Positions 44,857-53,388 of a DNA stretch of 64,000 nt are shown here, one piece after another (within the stretch, counting starts at the first letter, position 1; every line of letters begins with the position of its first letter). The notes under the pieces were generated by a model. That model was given only the letters and a program-made list of their open reading frames with translations, was not told where the DNA came from and ran no database searches. The position numbers were made by a program, and so were the translations under genes. Origin of the DNA: an uncultured Alphaproteobacteria bacterium (lineage in GTDB: Bacteria > Pseudomonadota > Alphaproteobacteria > UBA6615); the NCBI GenBank assembly GCA_943787445.1, contig CALSML010000025.1, forward strand, positions 1 through 64,000, read 5' to 3'.

Positions 44857-45777
44857 ATGGAATTGGCAAATCTGGATTGGACCATCTACTGGTTCATGTT
44901 TCCGATTTCGATGGGGGTTGCGACAACGGCGATGCTGAGCGGAATCGGTGGAGCCGCCCTGTTCGCGCCGATCTTCCTTATCATTTTTCCGTTTCTCGGA
45001 CCCGATTATGTTCTCGCCGGTGCAGCCGCTGCGATCGGCACCGCGCTGATGACCGAGGTCTTCGGGTTTTCCTCTGGTTTCGTCGGCTATTACCGGAAGG
45101 GACTGATTCATTTTCGCAGCGCCTTTCCATTTCTGATGGTGGCGATTCCCGTTGCCGTTGTTGGCGCTCTTATGCTGGCTACCCTGAAAGAGCAGGAAGG
45201 CGTGCTGAAAGCAGCTTATGCCTTGCTGATGCTGGTGCTGGCACCGATCATTTTCCGGCATCACCCGCCTGAAGAACTGGCTCAGGAGGAAGATCACCGG
45301 TTTGATGGTTCGGGCCGGGAGCCGGTCAGTGTGACTGCAGCTGATGGTCAGACCTACAATTTCAAGAAACCGAAGCAGGGGGTTGATGGTGCCGCGACGA
45401 CGGGTGTGGGCTCCTTTCTGACGGGCCTGCTCGGGGTGGGGATCGGTGAAGTGATCATGCCGCAACTCGTCAAACGAAATCACGTACCAGTGCCTGTGGC
45501 GGCGGCAACCTCGGTCTTTATCGTGATCGTGACCATTGCCGTGGCGTCGTTCACGCAGGTTTCGACCCTGATCGCGGCGGGTGGCGCCAACGTCATCCCC
45601 TGGAATCTAGTGTGCTACACTATTCCCGGCGTGATTATCGGTGGTCAGATCGGCCCCAGACTGCAGGGTAAGGTCTCCCAGCGGACAATGGAACGTACAA
45701 TTGCCATTTTGTTCGCGATCATTGGTCTGGCGATGGGATTCATCGCGCTCCGCGATCTTGGAGTGTTTGGCGCTTAA
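44857..45777 (+). CDS. TauE/SafE-family membrane exporter
   Basis: The 306-residue integral membrane protein has about eight hydrophobic segments in two repeats of the TauE/SafE pattern (IGGAALFAPIFL, and GVGSFLTGLLGVGIGEVIMP with the internal-repeat glycine motif), separated by a hydrophilic stretch with HHPPEELAQEED. Some members export sulfite or organosulfonates. ATG 44857 is taken; 44818 is a longer alternative. Stop TAA. The context (SDR, hypothetical membrane protein) does not reveal the substrate. Confidence 0.82.
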   Translation: MELANLDWTIYWFMFPISMGVATTAMLSGIGGAALFAPIFLIIFPFLGPDYVLAGAAAAIGTALMTEVFGFSSGFVGYYRKGLIHFRSAFPFLMVAIPVAVVGALMLATLKEQEGVLKAAYALLMLVLAPIIFRHHPPEELAQEEDHRFDGSGREPVSVTAADGQTYNFKKPKQGVDGAATTGVGSFLTGLLGVGIGEVIMPQLVKRNHVPVPVAAATSVFIVIVTIAVASFTQVSTLIAAGGANVIPWNLVCYTIPGVIIGGQIGPRLQGKVSQRTMERTIAILFAIIGLAMGFIALRDLGVFGA

Positions 45778-45795
45778 CCAGCAAACGTAGTTACG

Positions 45796-46530
45796 ATGTC
45801 ACTTGGTTTATCAGATGATCGAAATCGTCGGCGACGCCGACGGTTGGTGTTTGGTGCCTCATTTCGGTGGGGGCTCGCGCTCGCGGTGGGTGTGGGCGTC
45901 GGTTTGTACGCTCATGACATCGGCTCGGACATTGCCCAGCAGCAGGTCACCGAATTGCGGATGCAGCTGAACGAGGAAACGGAAAGCGGCGAGAAGTTGC
46001 GGTCCGAGGTCATCGGTCTGGAGGCAGCGCTGCGCAGCGAACGGGACAAGGTGGCAAACTGGCGCGCTCGGTATAAGGCCGATGTGCCCAGTGAGGACGA
46101 GATGCCAATCATGGAGGCCATCCGCGCGCGGCTGAACGAGGGAGTCTCGACGGAAAGACTGCAGACGGTGGTCTCGATCGTGCGCGATGATGTGACCTGC
46201 GAGCCTTTGGGCGTGACTAAACGGTTCTTTGTGAACAATGAAATCAGCCGTGGTGCCAATGATTCCGTCAGTTTTGCCAATGGAAAGATCACCATCACCG
46301 GTGATGGAGTGGCGGCGCGGAATGCCAACAATAAGTCCGAAGCCTGGTTTGACACCAAGTCACCGGTCACCCTGATCATCTCACATCTGGGCGGTGAGAA
46401 CTCCAAGGTATCCGGCCTGTTGCCGCTGCATCAGTCGGTGGCCATTGGTGATGTTGAGTATCGGTTCACGGCTGTGGTCGGGGCGCGTTCATTTGTGAAT
46501 GTGACCGGAGAGCGGTGCCCGATCTCCTGA
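45796..46530 (+). CDS. Hypothetical bitopic protein with coiled coil
   Basis: I do not recognise this 244-residue protein. It begins with a cluster of six Arg (DRNRRRRRR), has one membrane segment at about residues 25-40 (WGLALAVGVGVGLYAH), a coiled coil at about 45-95 (QQQVTELRMQLNEETESG onward) and a C-terminal beta-rich region. There are two Cys, in VTCEP and the terminal ERCPIS, that may pair. The orientation is probably inside-out, with the C-terminal domain periplasmic. It starts 19 bases after the TauE gene and may be cotranscribed with it. Confidence 0.72.
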   Translation: MSLGLSDDRNRRRRRRLVFGASFRWGLALAVGVGVGLYAHDIGSDIAQQQVTELRMQLNEETESGEKLRSEVIGLEAALRSERDKVANWRARYKADVPSEDEMPIMEAIRARLNEGVSTERLQTVVSIVRDDVTCEPLGVTKRFFVNNEISRGANDSVSFANGKITITGDGVAARNANNKSEAWFDTKSPVTLIISHLGGENSKVSGLLPLHQSVAIGDVEYRFTAVVGARSFVNVTGERCPIS

Positions 46531-46867
46531 AAAATTCTATTCAAAATCATGTGTTTGATGCGGGTGTTTGCGATCCGTTTGGCGTAAGTTCTGCGCGCGC
46601 AACGTAAACTTGGATGAAAATTTTGCGTGTGCGCCGCAAAACAGATACGCAAGAATCTTGAATCAAGCCCGCCGAACGACTAAATCGGTCGGCGGTATTA
46701 CGAAAGGCCCTGCGAACGGGGCTGCAAAATGAAGAAATGCCGGCGGTTTGGCGGCATCGGCGAGAATTGTTACAGCGGCGTTTCTGACCGCGAATTTCAA
46801 AGTCGATCTGACCGACCCCAATGGTTTTCGCAGCAGCGGAAATCGCAACGGAGGGAATGGACGAGCC
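46531..46867. other. Intergenic region of 337 bases before the Gld-type ABC operon
   Basis: I see no gene. It holds a perfect inverted repeat TTTTGCG-N7-CGCAAAA at 46621-46641 and a hairpin at about 46669-46695 (CCGCCGA pairing with TCGGCGG). Either could be the end of the previous transcript or a leader of the ABC operon. The GGAGGGA at 46850-46856 is the ribosome site of the ATPase gene. Confidence 0.4.
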
Positions 46868-47860
46868 GTGACTAAGCTCCTTGATATCAAGGGCCTGACC
46901 AAGAGGTTTGGGCCCATCACCGCCGTGGACGATGTGTCGTTCTCGGTCGATCGTGGTGAAGTACTCGGTTTTCTTGGCCCCAATGGTGCTGGAAAATCAA
47001 CGACGATGAAGATTGTGACTGGCTTTCTGTCTCCGTCAGAAGGCGCTGTCGAAGTATGCGGACATGACGTGGCACGTGAACCGATGGCCATCAAACGCCG
47101 CATCGGTTATTTGCCGGAAGGTGCGCCGCTTTATGGTGACATGACGCCGATGGCGCTGCTGCAGTTTGTCTGCAAGCTGCGCCAGCTCTCGACGGAAGAC
47201 ACCAGCCGCGGGATCGATTACGCGGTCGAGAAACTGCACATCAGCAATGTCCTTTATCAGCCGATCGAGACCCTCTCGAAAGGCTACAAGCGCCGGGTCG
47301 GGCTTGCCCAGGCGATCGTGCATGATCCCGAGGTTCTGATCCTCGATGAACCTACCGACGGGCTGGACCCCAACCAGAAGCACGAAGTTCGCGAGCTTTT
47401 GACCGAGATGGCCGGCAAAAAGGCCGTGATCATCTCCACCCATATTCTCGAAGAGGTCGAGGCGGTTTGCTCCCGTGCGATCATCATCGCAAAGGGTAAG
47501 CTTGTTGCTGATCAGGATCCGCTGACTCTGCAGTCCCGCTCACGCCTTCACAACGCCATCGGCATTCGCCTGCCAGTGTCTCAGGTCGAAGCCTGCACCG
47601 CGGTGCTCAATGGGCTGGAAAAGGTCACCGCCGTTCAGACCTCCGCGCAGGTACGGGACACCGTCGAACTGCTTGCCGTGTCCGCGAACGGACTGGAAAT
47701 TCTCGATCCGGTGCGCACCGCGATCGATGCCAAGGGCATTCACGTCAATGAAATCTTTGTGGAACGAGGACGTCTCGAAGACGTCTTCCGGGATCTGACC
47801 TTTGAAGTGGAAGGCCTGAAAGCGCGGCCCGTTATTGGTTCGGAGGTTGAAAATGCATAG
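46868..47860 (+). CDS. ABC transporter ATP-binding protein (GldA-like)
   Basis: The 330-residue ATPase has Walker A GPNGAGKST, signature LSKGYKRRVGLAQAI, Walker B LILDEPTDGLDP and the H-loop STHILEEVEA. It is followed by permease, GldG-type and DUF4340 genes, the standard Gld-like exporter or envelope complex. In non-gliding bacteria the function of the complex is not settled. GTG at 46868 is the only start with GGAGGGA upstream (spacing 11). Its stop TAG overlaps the permease start by 8 bases. Confidence 0.9.
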   Translation: MTKLLDIKGLTKRFGPITAVDDVSFSVDRGEVLGFLGPNGAGKSTTMKIVTGFLSPSEGAVEVCGHDVAREPMAIKRRIGYLPEGAPLYGDMTPMALLQFVCKLRQLSTEDTSRGIDYAVEKLHISNVLYQPIETLSKGYKRRVGLAQAIVHDPEVLILDEPTDGLDPNQKHEVRELLTEMAGKKAVIISTHILEEVEAVCSRAIIIAKGKLVADQDPLTLQSRSRLHNAIGIRLPVSQVEACTAVLNGLEKVTAVQTSAQVRDTVELLAVSANGLEILDPVRTAIDAKGIHVNEIFVERGRLEDVFRDLTFEVEGLKARPVIGSEVENA

Positions 47861-48587
47861 CATCTGGATCGTGAGCCGACGCGAACTGTCGGCGTACTTC
47901 ACCTCGCCACTGGCCTATATTTTTATTGTCATTTTTCTGGCTCTGGCTGGCGGACTGACCTTCTTCTTCGGTGCCTGGCTCGATCGCGGACAGGCCGATT
48001 TGCAGGTTTTCTTCATCTACCATCCCTATCTCTATCTGTTCCTGATCCCGGCTGTCGGGATGCGGCTTTGGGCCGAAGAGCGGAAGTCGGGCACCATTGA
48101 GTTCCTGCTGACCCTGCCGGTCACGACCGGACAGATCGTTCTAGGCAAGTTCCTGGCCGCCTGGGTGTTTGCCGGGATTGCGCTGGCCCTGACCTTCCCG
48201 ATGTGGCTGACCGTCAACTATCTGGGCGCGCCGGATAACGGCATCATTCTGGCGGCTTATATCGGCAGTTGGCTTGTTGCCGGAGGATTCCTGGCTCTGA
48301 GTTCCTGTGTTTCGGCGCTGACCAAGAATCAGGTCGTCGCCTTTGTGCTCGCCTCGGCGGTCTGTTTCGTCTTCATGATGAGCGGGGTGGAGATCATCCA
48401 GTCCTTCTTCCGGGCCTGGACGCCGCAGGTGTTTGTGGAATCCGTCGCGGAACTCAGCTTTCTGACGAACTTCACCGAGATTGCCCGTGGTGTCATCGAC
48501 ATCCGGGACATCGTATTTTTCCTCTCCGTGATTGGGGTCGCCTTGTTCGTCAACACGGCGATTGTCGAAGCGAAGAAGGGGGTCTGA
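47853..48587 (+). CDS. ABC transporter permease (GldF-like)
   Basis: The 244-residue ABC-2 type permease has six hydrophobic segments. The family hallmarks are IVSRRELSAYFTSPLAYIFI at the start, RLWAEERKSGTIEFLLTLPV after the second segment, and a cytoplasmic KNQVVAF loop. CGGAGGTTGAAA before ATG 47853 is a good ribosome site. The start overlaps the ATPase gene. Confidence 0.9.
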   Translation: MHSIWIVSRRELSAYFTSPLAYIFIVIFLALAGGLTFFFGAWLDRGQADLQVFFIYHPYLYLFLIPAVGMRLWAEERKSGTIEFLLTLPVTTGQIVLGKFLAAWVFAGIALALTFPMWLTVNYLGAPDNGIILAAYIGSWLVAGGFLALSSCVSALTKNQVVAFVLASAVCFVFMMSGVEIIQSFFRAWTPQVFVESVAELSFLTNFTEIARGVIDIRDIVFFLSVIGVALFVNTAIVEAKKGV

Positions 48588-48590
48588 ACC

Positions 48591-50534
48591 ATGTGGAACA
48601 AGATCCGCAGTGCCGATCGTGCCGCGCTTGCCTGGGGCACCGTTGCACTTTCCATCGTTTTCTTTCTGGCGTTCAACACGCTGGTCAACACGGTCTTTAC
48701 CAGCACGCGGCTGGATTTGACCGAAGATCAACTCTTCACGTTGTCGGATGGCACCCGCGAGGTGCTGGCCAATCTTGAAGAACCTATCGATCTCCGGTTC
48801 TATTACTCTGAGAAGTTTGACGAGATCGGGCCGGATATCGCCCGCCACTCCGACCGTGTCCGTGAGTTGTTGGATGAGTATTCCCGGCTGTCCGACGGCA
48901 AGGTCCGGATTGAAGTGTTCGATCCGCAGCCGTTCTCGACAGAAGAGGATCTGGCTGTCAGCGATGGCCTGCAGGGATTGCCCTTCGATCAGTCCGGCGC
49001 GCGAGCCTATTTCGGTGTTTCCGGTACCAACTCGACCGATGATGTCGACGCTATCGGGTATCTCGCCCCTGAGCGTGGACCGTTTCTCGAACATGACCTG
49101 ACGCGGTTGATTTCGAACCTGGCTGACCCGGAGAAACCGGTTGTTGCTGTGCTCACGGATCTGCCGATGCAGGGGACGCAATTCGATCAGTACACGCCCT
49201 GGCTGGCGATCGACGGCATGCGTCAGTTTTTCAATGTGAAATTCCTCGACAAGGATGCCAAGGAACTGCCCGACGATATCTCCATTCTGATTGTCGCCGG
49301 TGCGCACACCATTCAGGACGAACTGCTCTATGAGATGGATCAGTTCGTGATGAACGGAGGCAAGGCGCTGATATTCGCTGATCCACTGGCAGAATCGATG
49401 GCGCTTTCCGGACCTGCGGCCGGGCAGTTGCCGCCGCCGGGAGTCGGGCAGGCGGCGATCGAACCCTTGCTCAATGCTTGGGGTGTGACGGTCGAGCGCG
49501 GACAATTCGTCGGCAACCTTGATGATGCGATTCGTGTGGGGTTCCCGAACCCGGAAACGGGGCAACAGGTCGCGGTCGACTATGTGGCCTGGTTGGATCT
49601 GCAGGGTGAGCGGTTCTCTCAGGACGACACCATCACTGCGCAGTTGCAGCGGATCGTGGTGAGTTCCGCCGGTGCCTTCATGTCGGCAGAAGATGCGGAG
49701 ACGAAGCTGGAGCCGCTGATTTTCACAACGGCCAATTCTGACCTGATGAGCGCGTTCGATATCGCACAGCAGCCCAATCCGATTGCGTTGCGGGACAAGT
49801 TTGAATCGACGGATACCGTCTTCAATATTGCAGCCCGACTGACCGGTAATGTGAAATCAGCATTTCCTGATGGCCCCTCGGACGAGGTCCTCAAGGATAT
49901 TGAGGATGACGCCCGCAAAGAGGAACTCCGCGCAGCACACAAGAACGCTTCAGAGAAGCCGGTGAACATCATTCTCGTGGGTGATGTGGACATGCTGGCG
50001 GATCAGAACTGGGCGCAGGTGCGTGATGTCGCCGGGGAACGCGTACCGGTTCCGACGGCCAACAATGCGGATTTCTTCATCAATGCGATCGACAATCTGC
50101 GCGGCAATCAGGGCCTGGTTTCCCCCCCCCCCTGCGTGGTCGTGGACTGGCCATCCGGCCCTTTACGGTGATTGCGGATATGCGTCAGGAAGCGGATGCC
50201 AAGTTCCGGGCCAAGGAACAGGAATTGCTCGGTCGCATCGCTGAAGTGGAACAGACCATCGAGCGCCTGCAGCGCGAGGAGCAGACCACGGGTGTTTTGC
50301 TTACCGGCCGAACAGCAGGCGGAAGTCGATAATTTCCGGATTGAGATGCTCGATAAACGACGGGAGTTGCGCGAAGTGCAGCGTTCCCTGCGTCAGGACG
50401 TCGAGACACTGCAGCGCGATGTGCGTCTGATCAATATCTGGGCCGTGCCGGTGCTGATTGCCTTGCTGGCGATTATCCTTGCTGTTGTGCGTCGGTTGCG
50501 ACGCGCTCGTTACCATCGCACCGTGTTGCACTAG
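48591..50534 (+). pseudogene. GldG-like ABC auxiliary protein, two frame breaks
   Basis: The long extracytoplasmic domain (about 500 residues, LDLTEDQLFTLSDGTREVL after an N-terminal membrane segment) and a C-terminal coiled coil plus second membrane segment (WAVPVLIALLAIILAVV) are typical of GldG_uslG proteins. The reading is continuous to 50121, where an 11-C run (50122-50132) shifts the frame; LRGRGLAIRPFTVIADMRQE follows in another frame. A second indel at CTTACCGGCCG (50301-50310) restores the first frame as AEQQAEVDNF. With the breaks ignored, the protein would have about 648 residues, and all conserved parts are present. Either base error or a phase-variable tract. Confidence 0.82.
50122..50132. 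repeat. C11 homopolymer inside gldG
   Basis: Eleven consecutive C follow GGTTT. This is the longest mononucleotide run in the window, and it stands exactly at the first frame break of gldG. See the linked finding. Confidence 0.9.
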
Positions 50535-50548
50535 AGGAGGATAAGACC

Positions 50549-51604
50549 ATGAGCCCCCGTATTTTTCTGACCTGGTTCGTCGTCACTGTCGTCACTGTTG
50601 TGCTGGCGGTTGTGGTTGGTCTTGGTCGCGAGACTGCAACCTTCGATCTCGTGAAGCGCGAGCCCGTATTCGAAGATCTTCGTGCCAACCCGGATTCTCC
50701 CGCAAAGGTGGAAGTGAAGAGCCGGTTTGGTGAGTTCACGCTGGAGCGTGGCGCGACAGGTTGGGTATCGCCGGATCGTGCCGGCTATCCAGTTGAGGAA
50801 TCCGATGTGCGCCGCTTGATCGTCGGACTGGCGGATATGCGTTTTGTGGAACGCAAAACCTCCAATCCGCAGCGCTTCAAGCGACTTGAAGTTCAGGAGA
50901 TTACCGATGAACTTTCGGATTCCGCCTATGTGAAGGTCTCCGATGCCAGCGGGAAGCCACTGGCCGAAGTGATCATCGGACGGCCCAGCGCACGCTTCTT
51001 TGGCGGCAATTCGAGCGGGACGTATATCCGTTTCCCGGAAACCACGGAGACCTGGCTGGTCACCAGTGTGACGAATGTTCAGACGCGTCTGGTTCCCTGG
51101 CTGGACCGGGACATCGTATCGGTGACCGCCAATCAGGTCGAACGGATCACCATTGGTGACGGTGAGGGCGCCTATGTTCTGGCGCGCGCGAATGCGGAAT
51201 CGGAGTTCACCATTGATGGTGCCCCCGAGGGCCGCGTGCTGGATCAGGAGAAGGTTCGTCCTGTGAATCGGGCGTTGGCGGATGTTGAACTGGAGGACGT
51301 GAAGCAGCGGAGTGAATTTCCTCTGCCCGATGATGCCAAGGTTGCTGAAGTTTTGACGTTTGACGGTTTGTCGGTTCGGGTGCGTCTGGCCAATATCGAC
51401 AAGAAGAACTGGGCGACGTTCGAGGCGAGCTATGTTGGCGATACCGCCGACACTTCAGATGCGGCTAAAGCGGCCCGGGAGGTAGCCGAGACGATCAACG
51501 CAAGGGTCGGCAACTGGGTTTACTGGTTGCCCAGCAACCCATTCTTAAATCTCACGCGGCCTGTTGAAGAGGTTCTGACTCCGGAAACACCTGACGCGTC
51601 GTGA
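50549..51604 (+). CDS. DUF4340 protein of the Gld-type ABC operon
   Basis: The 351-residue protein has one N-terminal membrane segment (FLTWFVVTVVTVVLAVVVGL) and a large exposed domain with FTLERGATGWVSPDR, DVRRLIVGLADMRFVERKT and NPFLNLTRPVEEVL, matching DUF4340, which accompanies gldFG-like genes. It probably contacts GldG on the outer face of the inner membrane. GAGGAGGATAAGACC precedes the ATG. A terminator at 51635 closes the operon. Confidence 0.87.
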   Translation: MSPRIFLTWFVVTVVTVVLAVVVGLGRETATFDLVKREPVFEDLRANPDSPAKVEVKSRFGEFTLERGATGWVSPDRAGYPVEESDVRRLIVGLADMRFVERKTSNPQRFKRLEVQEITDELSDSAYVKVSDASGKPLAEVIIGRPSARFFGGNSSGTYIRFPETTETWLVTSVTNVQTRLVPWLDRDIVSVTANQVERITIGDGEGAYVLARANAESEFTIDGAPEGRVLDQEKVRPVNRALADVELEDVKQRSEFPLPDDAKVAEVLTFDGLSVRVRLANIDKKNWATFEASYVGDTADTSDAAKAAREVAETINARVGNWVYWLPSNPFLNLTRPVEEVLTPETPDAS

Positions 51605-51634
51605 ATCTGGAGAGCGTGAATTTGAATATCAGAT

Positions 51635-51661
51635 ACAGCCCGAAACATTGTTTCGGGCTGT
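51635..51661 (+). terminator. Rho-independent terminator closing the ABC operon
   Basis: ACAGCCCGAAAC at 51635-51646 pairs with GTTTCGGGCTGT at 51650-51661 around ATT, followed by GTTCG. The T-tract is short. Confidence 0.8.
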
Positions 51662-51678
51662 GTTCGTAAGGGGGAAGC

Positions 51679-52470
51679 ATGGATCTGGGATTGAAGAACA
51701 AGCGTGCTCTGGTGCTTGGGGCGAGCAAGGGCATTGGACGGGGAATTGCCGAGGAACTTGCTGCCGAAGGTACGCGCGTTATTGTGGCCAGTCGTGACGG
51801 CGCGGCGTGTGCCCAGGTGGCAGCGGACATTGCATCGTCATCGGGAAGTGAAGTTCTTGGGACAGCCTGCGATATGGCAGATCTCGATGCGGTTGATCGC
51901 GTTGCGGACTTCGCGCAGGAGGCCTTTGGCGGGGTCGATATACTGGTCAACAACACTGGTGGGCCTCCGTTTGGAAGGGTGAGCGAAATCGATTCAGAGA
52001 CATGGCGGCAGTATTTTGAATCGATGTTCATATCGGTCACCCGTCTGACCGGACATATTCTGCCGGGCATGCGCGCCCAGGGCTGGGGGCGTGTGTTGCT
52101 GGTGACGTCCACGGGGGTGATCGAGCCCATTCCGCATCTGGGGATTTCCAATGCGCTGCGTATTGCCCTGACCAACTGGGCGAAAACCATCTCGTTGGAG
52201 CTGGCACCCGATGGCGTGACGATCAATGCGCTGATGCCCGGACGCATTGATACCGATCGCATTCGTCAGTTCTATGAAGTTGCGGCGGAGCAGCAGGGAA
52301 AGGATATCGAAGACGTCAAAGCCGAGGTGGCGTCGGGCATCCCCATGGGACGGGTCGGACGTGTGGATGAGTTCGCAGCACTGGCGGCTTTTCTTGCCAG
52401 TGAACGGGCCTCATACATCACGGGAACGGCCACGGCGATTGATGGTGGTGTGACGAAACGCGGCACGTAA
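51679..52470 (+). CDS. SDR-like protein lacking the usual catalytic Tyr and Lys
   Basis: The 263-residue Rossmann protein has GASKGIGRG at about 15-23, VNNTGG in place of NNAG, and the C-terminal YITGTATAIDGGV. At the catalytic position, where YxxxK is expected, the sequence is ISNALRIALTNWAK, so both Tyr and Lys are replaced (Ile and Arg). The Ser (TSTG) is kept. This occurs in a small SDR group (BKR-like SDR) whose activity is debated. GTTCGTAAGGGGGAAGC leads to ATG. It probably binds NAD(P) but may not reduce by the standard mechanism. Confidence 0.82.
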   Translation: MDLGLKNKRALVLGASKGIGRGIAEELAAEGTRVIVASRDGAACAQVAADIASSSGSEVLGTACDMADLDAVDRVADFAQEAFGGVDILVNNTGGPPFGRVSEIDSETWRQYFESMFISVTRLTGHILPGMRAQGWGRVLLVTSTGVIEPIPHLGISNALRIALTNWAKTISLELAPDGVTINALMPGRIDTDRIRQFYEVAAEQQGKDIEDVKAEVASGIPMGRVGRVDEFAALAAFLASERASYITGTATAIDGGVTKRGT

Positions 52471-52576
52471 GTATCGGAATTTAAACGTTTTGATTATAAT
52501 CATACCATTATTGCTTTCTGAGCACGGTGCATCTTAACGTGCCGCCAAATCAGTAGATTGTCCGATGGAGTTACGC

Positions 52577-53388
52577 ATGGCCCGCAAGCCGAAAAAGGAT
52601 AAAGCAGCCGAGACACCCGCAGCCGAAGAAACCGCCGCGCAATCGTCACGTTTTCCGCTGTTTTACACCGCACCACGGCCGCTTGAAGCTTCCCGCCATG
52701 CGAAGACGTCTCTGGCAGAGAACCTGGATGGCGGGTTTTCCGAGAGCGCGAATGCGATTCCCCTGAATATTGTGGAGTTCGCCGTTGCGGCGCGCCATTA
52801 ACCGATTGTGTTCTCGAACACCGCACCGTTTCTGCCGGTCATTATCACTGGCCTGCGTTCCGGGACGAATGCTTTCATCGATGCAGAGGGAAAACGTTGG
52901 GCCCGCGGGTGCTATGTGCCCGCTTATGTGCGCCGGTATCCCTTTATCCTGATGGAGAACTTTGAGCAGAAGCAGTCATTCTCTGTGCCGATGAGGATTC
53001 CGGTTTCCTGACCGAGGATGGCGAGCGTCGATTATTCGAGGATGATGGCGATCCGTCCGAAGTGACCAATCAGGCGCTGGAATTCTGCCGCGCCTATCAC
53101 GCCCAGTATGAGGCGACCCAGCGGTTTGTGGCCGAGCTCAACGAACGTGATCTTCTGGCCGACAATTCAACGGAAATCCGCCTGACAGATGATCGCAAGA
53201 TCCAGATGCAGGGCTACAAGGTCATTGACCGGGAGAAATTTGAAAAGCTCCCCGATAACGTGTTCCTGGATTGGCGTGCGAAGAACTGGCTGCCCATTGC
53301 CTATGCACACATGACATCCCTGTCTAACTGGCCAGCCGTTCTGCAGCGTGCGGCAGACCGCGCCGCCGAAGTACAGGGTGCCGCCTAA
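52577..53388 (+). pseudogene. SapC family protein, interrupted
   Basis: The sequence matches the SapC family (surface-layer associated proteins and their relatives), 270 residues. It begins MARKPKKDKAAETPAAEE, has IPLNIVEFAVAARH, then GTNAFIDAEGKRW and RGCYVPAYVRRYPFI, and ends WLPIAYAHMTSLSNW. TAA at 52799-52801 stands in AARH-stop-PIVF, where homologues have Tyr. A frame change follows near 52985-52990 (CTCTGTGCCGATGAG), after which ADEDSGFLTEDGERRLF continues. ATG 52577 has GGAG 6 bases before. TATAAT at 52495-52500 may be its -10 box. No other decay is visible. Confidence 0.8.

Noticed and set aside
46748-46867. Extended N-terminus of the ABC ATPase
   Set aside because: The stretch lacks ATPase homology and the GGAGGGA site fits the GTG at 46868; GldA-type proteins begin at that point.
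32235-52801. Recoding of TAA as tyrosine, suggested by TAA at Tyr positions in the protease (32235) and SapC (52799)
   Set aside because: TAA ends several normal genes here, such as dctQ at 18417, GST at 23201, FAH at 40376 and TauE at 45775, at the expected family length. Two cases with other local errors do not support a changed code.
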